Positions 1-5,784 of a stretch of 8,089 nucleotides of DNA are shown here, in pieces (position 1 is the stretch's first letter; each line of letters begins with the position of its first letter). The translations under genes were made by a program, and so were the position numbers. Location of the stretch: positions 1-8,089 of the forward strand of contig CANQHT010000054.1 of assembly GCA_947623705.1 (NCBI GenBank). The letters run 5' to 3'. This DNA comes from an uncultured Bacilli bacterium (lineage in GTDB: Bacteria > Bacillota_I > Bacilli_A > RF39 > UBA660). Below the pieces are notes generated by a model. The model was not told the DNA's origin. It searched no databases and was given only the letters and a program-made list of their open reading frames with translations.

Positions 1-234
1 TAAATTTTCTAAATACATTTTAGCAACATCTATTTTAAAATGATATTTACTAATTAAATAACTAATGGCTTCTTCATTATAACTAAAGAAATATTCTTGA
101 ATAAATTCTATTTTCGTAAAAAATTTTAGATGCAAAAAAAGATGCTTCTTATTTAGTTCTTGTAATAAAGCTTTCTTATAACTTTGTTCACAAATAATAA
201 TTGTTTCTTTTTGAATATTTTCTAGTAACTGCAT
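1..234 (-). CDS. Partial CDS, N-terminal 78 residues of an unidentified protein (possibly AddB-like nuclease/helicase subunit)
   Basis: The frame is open from an ATG at 234 down to the window edge, so only the N-terminus is visible and the C-terminus is missing. A good ribosome-binding site (AAAGGAGT, 239-246) overlaps the dusB stop codon, so this is almost certainly the third gene of the pduL-dusB transcript. The fragment is Lys/Glu/Tyr-rich. It opens with a short hydrophobic strand (TIIIC, residues 12-16) followed by helical sequence, and has no signal peptide or membrane segment. I do not recognise it with certainty. The pattern of an initial strand, then a 'FTKIEF' turn, then 'YNEEAISYLISKY' vaguely resembles the N-termini of PD-(D/E)XK nuclease proteins (AddB-like) in uncultured Bacilli. 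That is memory-based inference; the catalytic part lies outside the window. Confidence 0.7.
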   Translation of the reverse strand, partial: MQLLENIQKETIIICEQSYKKALLQELNKKHLFLHLKFFTKIEFIQEYFFSYNEEAISYLISKYHFKIDVAKMYLENL

Positions 235-244
235 AATTACTCCT

Positions 245-1210
245 TTATTTTAATTTAGCAATAATATTTAATAATTCACTCCTGGTGGATGCCCTACAAA
301 TGGCTAGTTTTAAATCCTTAGTATTCGGAATACCTTTTAAAAAGTACATTAAATGGGTTCTTAATTCTAGGACTCCTAGTTTCTCTCCTTTTTCATCTAT
401 TAAATCATTAATTATTTTTTCCATCATTTTAATTTTTTCATCTATTGTTACTTCTTTAGGTATTGTGCCATCTTCTAAATATTTCACACATTCTTTAATA
501 AGCCAAGGATTACCTAGGAAACCTCTTCCTATCATTACAGCATCACATTTTGTTTCATCAAGCATTCTTTTGGCATCATAACAAGTTTTGATATCGCCAT
601 TCCCAATAACCGGAATTTTAACAGCTTCTTTAACTTCTTTGATTATATGCCAATCGGCAAGCCCTGCATAACCTTGTTTTCTCGTTCTCGCATGAACAAA
701 AATTGCACTAGCTCCCGCTTCTTCGCAAGCTTTGGCAACCTCTTTAGCATTGATATTATTTTCATCCCAACCACTCCGGATTTTAACCGTAACGGGAACA
801 CTGACACTATGAACAACAGCCTTTACAATTTCTTTAATTTTTTCTAAATCTTTTAAAAGTGCACTCCCAGCATTACTTTTAACGGCTACTTTCGGAACCG
901 GACACCCCATATTGATATCGATTATATCTGGGTGCATATATTCTTCAATAATTTTGGCAGCCTTTCCCATCGTCTTTGCTTCACTACCAAAAATTTGTTG
1001 CGAAATTGGTCTTTCTTTTTCACTCATTTTTAATAAATCATAAGTTTTCTTGGAATCATAAACTAACGCTTTATCCGAAACCATTTCGCCAACAACTAAA
1101 CCCACACCCATACTTTTAGCAATTTTCCTGAATGTAGTATTTGTAATTCCCGCCATGGGAGCTAAAACAACTTGATTTTTTATTTCTACATTACCAATAT
1201 GCCACTTCAT
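245..1210 (-). CDS. dusB: tRNA-dihydrouridine synthase DusB
   Basis: FMN- and NADPH-dependent cytoplasmic enzyme that reduces specific uridines in the tRNA D-loop to dihydrouridine. The 321-residue protein has the full Dus TIM-barrel signature: APMAG at residues 17-21 (FMN site), NMGCP at 100-104 with the catalytic Cys103, KIRSGW at 143-148, HARTR at 173-177 followed by GYAGLADW, NGD at 204-206 and GRG at 228-230 (flavin phosphate binding). The C-terminal helical tRNA-binding domain follows. Length and motifs are normal for DusB. The ATG at 1210 has a TGAGGT site in the 10-nt gap after the pduL stop, so the two are cotranscribed. The stop overlaps the ribosome-binding site of the next gene. 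Subfamily DusB rather than another Dus is the usual assignment for Bacillota and fits the N-terminus; the exact target uridine cannot be read from sequence. Confidence 0.95.
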   Translation of the reverse strand: MKWHIGNVEIKNQVVLAPMAGITNTTFRKIAKSMGVGLVVGEMVSDKALVYDSKKTYDLLKMSEKERPISQQIFGSEAKTMGKAAKIIEEYMHPDIIDINMGCPVPKVAVKSNAGSALLKDLEKIKEIVKAVVHSVSVPVTVKIRSGWDENNINAKEVAKACEEAGASAIFVHARTRKQGYAGLADWHIIKEVKEAVKIPVIGNGDIKTCYDAKRMLDETKCDAVMIGRGFLGNPWLIKECVKYLEDGTIPKEVTIDEKIKMMEKIINDLIDEKGEKLGVLELRTHLMYFLKGIPNTKDLKLAICRASTRSELLNIIAKLK

Positions 1211-1220
1211 AAATACCTCA

Positions 1221-1784
1221 TTATTTGATAATTAATGTTCCTATATCATTATCATTTATCAAAAAAGCATTGGCATCATCAGTATCGATATGTAACTCAA
1301 AATAACCATTATCTGTTACTTTTACTTCGGCGTCCATAATGCCACTTTTAGCACCTGGTATTTTAATTTCTACCATATCTTTATCTTTCACATGATAATA
1401 TTCGGCATCTTTTGGAGTCATATGAACATGCCTATTTGCAAGGATTAACCCTTTAGTTGTAACTTCTCCTAAATCAGTTTTTAAAGTAATTTCTAAACTA
1501 TCATCAAGATCACCACTTCTTCTAACTGGTGGATTAACCCCTAAAGTACGGGCATCACGCATCGATATTTCAATTTGATTGTAGCGTCTTAAAGGACCTA
1601 CAACTCGGACATTATTAATTTCTTTATCGCCCGTTTTAATCGTCAAGGTTTGATTTGAGGCAAACTCCCCCACTTGATTTAAGTCAGCTCTTTTCGTTAA
1701 AGGCTCCTTAAACAACTTATGATAAACCTCTTCTGTTAAATGTACATGTCTGTTACTTATTCTCATATGGATTGGATATTCCAT
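1221..1784 (-). CDS. pduL: Phosphate propanoyltransferase PduL (phosphotransacylase)
   Basis: Interconverts acyl-CoA plus phosphate with acyl-phosphate plus CoA. Working with acetate or propionate kinase it yields ATP, and in organisms lacking Pta it can serve as the main phosphotransacetylase. The 187 residues contain the two PduL beta-barrel repeats. The metal-binding histidines of the family are visible: SNRHVHL near residue 13 (H13, H15), ANRHVHM (H119, H121) and ELHID (H165). The phosphate-site arginine lies in GPLRRYNQIEIS (R66). There is no N-terminal encapsulation-peptide extension and no microcompartment shell gene nearby, so a free cytosolic form is likely. I chose the ATG at 1784 because GGTGA (1790-1794) sits five bases upstream. 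In-frame ATG 1790 and GTG 1796 would add 2 or 4 residues but lack a site. It leads the pduL-dusB operon. Confidence 0.93.
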   Translation of the reverse strand: MEYPIHMRISNRHVHLTEEVYHKLFKEPLTKRADLNQVGEFASNQTLTIKTGDKEINNVRVVGPLRRYNQIEISMRDARTLGVNPPVRRSGDLDDSLEITLKTDLGEVTTKGLILANRHVHMTPKDAEYYHVKDKDMVEIKIPGAKSGIMDAEVKVTDNGYFELHIDTDDANAFLINDNDIGTLIIK

Positions 1785-1789
1785 TTTCA

Positions 1790-1794
1790 TCACC
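1790..1794 (-). promoter_or_regulatory. Ribosome-binding site deciding the pduL start
   Basis: On the minus strand GGTGA lies five bases before the ATG at 1784. It matches the 3' end of the GGAGGTGAT anti-Shine-Dalgarno complement. The upstream GTG codons at 1796 and 1793 overlap it and have only AT-rich sequence before them, so they are poorer starts. Confidence 0.55.
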
Positions 1795-1800
1795 ACTTTA

Positions 1801-1806
1801 ATTATA
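1801..1806 (-). promoter_or_regulatory. Candidate -10 box for the pduL-dusB operon
   Basis: A perfect TATAAT is present on the minus strand. No acceptable -35 hexamer lies 16-19 bases upstream, and the predicted transcript start (about 1794) would give a leader of only about ten bases before the chosen ATG. AT-richness makes chance matches common, so this is tentative. Confidence 0.25.
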
Positions 1807-1852
1807 TCTTATTTTAATGAATAATTGTAGATTTTTTATTCATAATAAGAAT

Positions 1853-1858
1853 GGTGAT
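1853..1858 (+). promoter_or_regulatory. Ribosome-binding site deciding the start of the Cys-rich small gene
   Basis: GGTGAT lies just before the ATG at 1862 and matches the GGAGGTGAT-type site. The upstream in-frame ATG at 1817 is preceded only by AT-rich sequence with no purine-rich site, so the shorter protein is preferred. Confidence 0.6.
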
Positions 1859-1861
1859 AGA

Positions 1862-2056
1862 ATGAAGAAACCTGGTTGTAGTAAATGTGAAGAAGCCTCA
1901 ATGCAAGGTAGATGTTACATTGATGAAGAAACCGGTCTTTTATGTGTAACTCTTGAGAAAAAAATTGATTTACCCAAAGGTAAAAAAGTTTTAGTACCCC
2001 AAATATGTACTAACTGTGGAACAACCGAATGGATAACAATTAACACTGAGGAATAG
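1862..2056 (+). CDS. Cysteine-rich small protein, probable zinc ribbon, unknown function
   Basis: A 64-residue soluble protein with no signal peptide or membrane segment. Six cysteines are arranged as C6-x2-C9, C18, C28 and C49-x2-C52. The outer CxxC pairs (GCSKC and ICTNCG) are the typical spacing of a zinc ribbon closing over a small beta domain; the middle is charged beta-rich sequence ending 'LPKGKKVLVPQ'. I do not recognise the family. It stands alone between a divergent pduL operon and sigK, with a hairpin terminator directly after its stop, so it is probably a single-gene transcript rather than part of the sigK operon. The ATG at 1862 is chosen because it has GGTGAT upstream; starting at 1817 would add 15 residues. 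It could be a nucleic-acid- or protein-binding adaptor; that is only inferred from the cysteine pattern. Confidence 0.8.
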   Translation: MKKPGCSKCEEASMQGRCYIDEETGLLCVTLEKKIDLPKGKKVLVPQICTNCGTTEWITINTEE

Positions 2057-2081
2057 AATGCTTTTAAAGCGTTCTTTTTTT
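2056..2081 (+). terminator. Rho-independent terminator after the Cys-rich small gene
   Basis: An 8-bp stem (arms 2056-2063 and 2067-2074, one T-G wobble) with loop TTA is followed by seven Ts. It starts at the last base of the TAG stop codon, so it terminates the small gene and separates it from sigK. Confidence 0.85.
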
Positions 2082-2113
2082 AATTAAAATTATTTTAAGA
2101 CATATATTTTATT

Positions 2114-2119
2114 AGGAAG
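2114..2119 (+). promoter_or_regulatory. Ribosome-binding site supporting a TTG start for sigK
   Basis: AGGAAG ends eight bases before the TTG at 2128, a normal spacing. The GTG at 2119 overlaps this site and cannot use it. The ATG at 2161 has no purine-rich site and would remove most of the pro-sequence. Confidence 0.6.
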
Positions 2120-2127
2120 TGTTTATT

Positions 2128-2823
2128 TTGTTTTTAAATTTAGTTAATCTTATTAAAAGTATGTTATTTTTTACCGGTTCTTATGGGAGTAATGTTTTTC
2201 CGGAGCCATTATCTAGCGAAGAAGAAGAAAAATATGTGGATTTAATGCTTCAAGGAGATACTGATGCTCGGAGTAAATTAATTGAACATAACCTACGTTT
2301 AGTTGCTCACATTGTTAAAAAATTTGATAGTAAAAATACCGATACGGATGATTTAATTTCAATTGGCACCATTGGCCTTATTAAAGGCATTGATACTTAT
2401 AAGAAAACGCCAAAGGTTAAAATAACTACTTATGCGGCTCGTTGTATCCAAAACGAAATTTTAATGTACTATCGAAGCAATAAGAAAAATCAATATACGG
2501 TTTCTTTAAATGATTCCATTGGTTATGATAAAGAAGGAAACGAAATTAATTTAGTCGATTTATTAGAGGATAAAAGCGAAGATATTTTAGATACCTTACA
2601 AGTTAAAGATAATATTGAACTGCTTAATAAATATTTTAAAAAATTAAATAAAAGAGAAAAAGAAATTATTGTTAAAAGATATGGTTTAAATAATGCAAGA
2701 GCCCTAACCCAAAAAGAAATTGCGGATACTTTAGGTATTTCTCGGAGCTATGTATCCCGCATTGAAAAAAGAGCCTTAACTAAAATATTAAGAGAATTTA
2801 TTAAAAATAAAAATAATCTATAA
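2128..2823 (+). CDS. sigK: RNA polymerase sporulation sigma factor SigK (pro-sigma-K form)
   Basis: Sigma-70 family factor that directs late mother-cell transcription (coat, cortex and lysis genes) during sporulation. The 231 residues carry sigma region 2 (HNLRLVAHIVKKF near 54-66, then DLISIGTIGLIKGID at 75-89 and TYAARCIQNEIL at 101-112) and region 4 with a helix-turn-helix (LTQKEIADTLGISRSYVS, 193-210). The match to Bacillus SigK is close, including RSYVSRIEKRAL and the VFPEPLSS start of the mature protein. Upstream of that lies a hydrophobic segment ending FFTGS-Y, equivalent to the Bacillus pro-sequence that is removed at a Ser-Tyr bond by the SpoIVFB protease; cleavage here between S18 and Y19 is inferred. 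The gene is continuous, with no skin-like interruption. TTG 2128 is the best start; GTG 2119 would add three residues. It converges on comEC. Confidence 0.93.
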   Translation: MFLNLVNLIKSMLFFTGSYGSNVFPEPLSSEEEEKYVDLMLQGDTDARSKLIEHNLRLVAHIVKKFDSKNTDTDDLISIGTIGLIKGIDTYKKTPKVKITTYAARCIQNEILMYYRSNKKNQYTVSLNDSIGYDKEGNEINLVDLLEDKSEDILDTLQVKDNIELLNKYFKKLNKREKEIIVKRYGLNNARALTQKEIADTLGISRSYVSRIEKRALTKILREFIKNKNNL

Positions 2824-2825
2824 AC

Positions 2826-2861
2826 AAAAAGACTATTAGATGATCATTATTCTAATAGCCT
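2826..2861 (-). terminator. Terminator of the comEC transcript, between convergent sigK and comEC
   Basis: The arms 2830-2839 and 2852-2861 form a 10-bp stem around a 12-base loop. Read on the minus strand, the only non-canonical pair is a G-T wobble and five Ts follow, so the hairpin works best for comEC. On the plus strand the pair becomes an A-C mismatch and no T-run follows, although it may weakly serve sigK. Confidence 0.7.
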
Positions 2862-2873
2862 TAAATCTATGTA

Positions 2874-2889
2874 AACATTATATAATGTT
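2874..2889. repeat. Perfect 16-bp AT-rich palindrome in the sigK/comEC convergent gap
   Basis: AACATTATATAATGTT reads identically on both strands and contains TATAAT in each direction. It lies between the two stop codons, next to the minus-strand terminator. It could be a secondary hairpin, a protein-binding site or chance in AT-rich DNA; no T-run follows on either strand. Confidence 0.5.
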
Positions 2890-2924
2890 ACTTTATTTTA
2901 TGGCATTATTTTTTATTCATGTAG

Positions 2925-4970
2925 TTAAGGGACATAATTTTTAACCGTTAATTTATGCTTATTTATTTTTAAACAAATGGTTCCCATTAAATCTGTCCGG
3001 TAGATTTGACTCTCACTTAAATTTTCGATTGTCTCTTTATTTGGATGTCCATAGCGGTTATTTTTGCCGACACTTATGATGGCATTCCCGACATTTATCT
3101 TATCAATAAATTCTTTGCTACTACTCGTTTTACTCCCGTGATGACCTACTTTTAAATAATCTATCTCAGGTAAATTATAAGTATTTATGATGTCTTCTTC
3201 CTTATCTACTCCGGCATCTCCCATAAATAAAAAATCATTGTCAAAAATAGATGTATAAAAGACATTACTATTATCATTTTCATTATCATACATTCTGGTA
3301 TTTAAAAAATCTAAACTATTTTTATACCATTTTAAATTACTAATTTGATTTTGATAAGGAATTTTTTGTTTATTTAATTCTTCGATTATCTTTTGTTCTA
3401 AATTATTATATTCATCATTATTAAATATTACATTTTTAACTTTTAAATTATCTAAAATATTTAAAGTTTCTCCGGCATGATCATAATCGCCATGGGTTAA
3501 TATTAAATAATCTATTTTCGTAATTCCTAAACTTTTTAAAAATAAAATTGTATTATTCGACACTTGATAAGTACTATTAACAAGGCCTCCCGTATCAACC
3601 ATAATTACTTCTCTCTTATAAGGACTAATTAAAACACTTGAGTCTCCTTGGGAAACATCTAAATAATAAACATAATAATTTTTATCTAACTTGGGAATTA
3701 AATAATTTATAAATAATAAGAAAATAAGCAAATAAATATATTTTTTCTTCCTAGTTTTATAAATTAAATACAAGATTAAATAATAAATAATTATTACTAA
3801 TATAGCCATTTTCGGAATATTAACATTAAATTTAAAATGATAAAAAAATGTACTCGATATTTCTAAAATATTTATTAATACTTTTAAAAAGATACTTAGA
3901 AAAGGAATCATAAAAGTTAAAATACTCAAAGGAAATATTACTAAAGATATTAATGGGACATAGAAGATATTTAAAATTAAACTAAGTAAATTAACTTCAT
4001 AATTCATACTTACAGTTATAGGTAAACTTACTAAAAAAGATATTAAACTTATTTTAAATATTTGTTTAAAATAAGAACCTGTTATCATTTTAGAACATAA
4101 CATAATACTTAAAGTAACCAAAAAAGAATATTGAAACCCGGTATTATAAATAATAAAGGGATTAATTAAGATAAGAATAAAAGCTACATAAAAAAGCACT
4201 TTTTTATTATCTAAAGGAATATTTAAGTAATCTAAAATGTTTTTGAAAAAATAAAAAATAGTGGCCCGCATAACGGAAGCCGAAAAACTGGTTAAAAACA
4301 TAAAATAACTTAAAACGCCACTGATAATTAATTTTTTACTTTTAAATCTTTTTAATAATTTATCTAAGACGGCAATAATTAAACCAATATGCATACCGGA
4401 TACCGCGAATAAATGCCAAATTCCATTCGTTCTATAAGCGGTATATAAATCCGAATCTAAATAAGTTTTATCTCCTAAAATAAATAAATTTAAATAAGTT
4501 TTAATATCTTCATCATAACTATTAATTCTTTTTAACATTTTATTTTTTAAAGCATAAAAAATATTTTCATTACTTAATATTTCTAAACTACTCACTTTAA
4601 AAGATAAATAAATCTTATTCCGGTACAAATACTTCTTATAGTTAAAAGTATTAGGTATTGTATTATTACTTACATCACTTACTTTACCTAATACTTTTAC
4701 TTTTTTACCAAGTAAATAATTTACATCTTCCCCTTCTTTATAATAATAACTACATTGCACATTTTCTTTAGCCTTTAAAATAAAGGTTATTTTATCTTCT
4801 TTAACATTTAAGTCCGTAATTATTCCTGTAAGTTCTGTAGGACTATCATAAATACTTGCATACTTAATCAAAACGGTTGTAATTAAAATATAAAATATTA
4901 AGAAAATAAATAATCCATAGATAGTTATTTTAGACTGTAATATAGTCTTTAATTTTGGCAAACATTGCAT
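2925..4970 (-). CDS. comEC: ComEC, DNA-uptake channel of natural transformation
   Basis: Polytopic membrane protein that carries single-stranded DNA across the cytoplasmic membrane. Domains in order (681-residue numbering): an N-terminal membrane segment, an OB-like DUF4131 region (about 40-135), and the multi-helix Competence domain with the hallmark FAVSGMHIG (188-196) and SASVMRA. A C-terminal metallo-beta-lactamase-like domain begins at DVSQGDSS (438), with THGDYDH (492-498), GDAG (584-587), GHHGS (609-613) and GHP (641-643). The metal ligands are present, so the putative nuclease domain looks intact. The protein is somewhat shorter than Bacillus ComEC. It follows comEA with the usual comEB absent. 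The frame stays open to 5039 inside comEA. ATG 4970 is chosen to minimise overlap, but TTG 4961 (GGTGA eight bases upstream) is equally possible. The start is uncertain; the identity is not. Confidence 0.93.
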   Translation of the reverse strand: MQCLPKLKTILQSKITIYGLFIFLIFYILITTVLIKYASIYDSPTELTGIITDLNVKEDKITFILKAKENVQCSYYYKEGEDVNYLLGKKVKVLGKVSDVSNNTIPNTFNYKKYLYRNKIYLSFKVSSLEILSNENIFYALKNKMLKRINSYDEDIKTYLNLFILGDKTYLDSDLYTAYRTNGIWHLFAVSGMHIGLIIAVLDKLLKRFKSKKLIISGVLSYFMFLTSFSASVMRATIFYFFKNILDYLNIPLDNKKVLFYVAFILILINPFIIYNTGFQYSFLVTLSIMLCSKMITGSYFKQIFKISLISFLVSLPITVSMNYEVNLLSLILNIFYVPLISLVIFPLSILTFMIPFLSIFLKVLINILEISSTFFYHFKFNVNIPKMAILVIIIYYLILYLIYKTRKKKYIYLLIFLLFINYLIPKLDKNYYVYYLDVSQGDSSVLISPYKREVIMVDTGGLVNSTYQVSNNTILFLKSLGITKIDYLILTHGDYDHAGETLNILDNLKVKNVIFNNDEYNNLEQKIIEELNKQKIPYQNQISNLKWYKNSLDFLNTRMYDNENDNSNVFYTSIFDNDFLFMGDAGVDKEEDIINTYNLPEIDYLKVGHHGSKTSSSKEFIDKINVGNAIISVGKNNRYGHPNKETIENLSESQIYRTDLMGTICLKINKHKLTVKNYVP

Positions 4971-5706
4971 CACCAATACCACTGACATTTTTAATTTCAT
5001 CAATGTTCTTAAATAAACCATTAGTATTCCGATACTCAATTATTTTATCAGCTTTAGATTCTCCAATACCAGTTAAAGTCATTAAGTCACTTTTACTTGC
5101 TGTATTGATATTAATGATTTTTTTCGTATTTTCTTCTTTAGATTCTTGACTTGTACTAGATGAAGTATTACTACTACTTACACTAGCTGTAGAATTATTT
5201 GCACTATCGCTATTTTCATAACTAACAACAATTTCACTTTTTTTATTTTCCGTACAAGCCGAAATATCATAAGTTGGACATTCACATTTTTCTTTAACAT
5301 AAACAGTTTTAGTACTTTGATTATTATTCTTATACTCTTTTTCCGTATAGACATAGATAACCATCGCATCTTCAACTTTCCGACTTAAATTGATATTGTT
5401 AGTATAGGCATTATCTTTAAATCCTTCGGCCATTAAAATAACATCATTCAAAATATTATTTTTGTTTACGGCATAAACACCAGGTTTATTAACGGCACCT
5501 TTAACTTCAACATAGAATTTTTGATCATTCTCATTATTTATTGGTTCCGCACTAGCTAAAGTATTTACTTTGGCACTTGGACTATCTTCTTTTTGAAAAT
5601 ATAAAATACCAACAGTACTTATCGCAATAACTAAGAAAACATTGACAATTAAACTAATAATTAAAATAGTCAATTTATTAGTTTTAACAAAATCAAAAAA
5701 ATCCAT
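4930..5706 (-). CDS. comEA: ComEA, membrane-anchored DNA receptor for transformation
   Basis: Binds double-stranded DNA outside the membrane and delivers it to ComEC. The 258 residues show an N-terminal anchor (about 12-37), a SLBB domain (64-120, starting FYVEVKGAVNKPGVY), a low-complexity Ser/Thr/Asn linker (about 165-193) and a C-terminal double helix-hairpin-helix DNA-binding domain (197-258) opening ININTAS and carrying TGIGESKA (212-219) and SGIGDAMF (242-249). The order is that of Gram-positive ComEA. Unusual is a cysteine cluster, CECPTYDISAC (141-151), between SLBB and linker, which could form a disulfide or bind a metal; its role is unknown. The ATG at 5706 has a strong AAAGGAGG site (5713-5720). 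It lies 78 bases after ftsW without a clear terminator between them, and its 3' end overlaps the start of comEC by about 40 bases. Confidence 0.94.
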   Translation of the reverse strand: MDFFDFVKTNKLTILIISLIVNVFLVIAISTVGILYFQKEDSPSAKVNTLASAEPINNENDQKFYVEVKGAVNKPGVYAVNKNNILNDVILMAEGFKDNAYTNNINLSRKVEDAMVIYVYTEKEYKNNNQSTKTVYVKEKCECPTYDISACTENKKSEIVVSYENSDSANNSTASVSSSNTSSSTSQESKEENTKKIININTASKSDLMTLTGIGESKADKIIEYRNTNGLFKNIDEIKNVSGIGDAMFAKIKDYITV

Positions 5707-5784
5707 AATTTTCCTCCTTTCACTTTATATATTAGAGTTTTTTTATGGATTTCCTTTTTTTTCATTAAAATTTGTTAAATTTTT

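Noticed and set aside
285..847. Plus-strand open frames opposite dusB (285-581 and 647-847)
   Set aside because: They lie antisense to a fully conserved dusB, have no ribosome-binding sites and encode low-complexity hydrophobic sequence typical of the complement of AT-rich coding DNA.
1817..1861. Longer start at 1817 for the Cys-rich gene
   Set aside because: No ribosome-binding site precedes it, while GGTGAT precedes the ATG at 1862.
2101..2108. CATATATT as a sigma-E -10 element for sigK
   Set aside because: The predicted transcript start would fall in the ribosome-binding site and no -35 element lies at the right distance; AT-rich chance is the simpler explanation.
4955..5375. Open frames 4955-5149 (+) and 5178-5375 (-) within comEA
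   Set aside because: These are other-frame shadows of comEA; they lack ribosome-binding sites and resemble no family.
5767..5783. AT-only inverted repeat between ftsW and comEA as a terminator
   Set aside because: The 7-bp stem has no G-C pairs and no T-run follows on the minus strand, so readthrough from ftsW into comEA is more likely.
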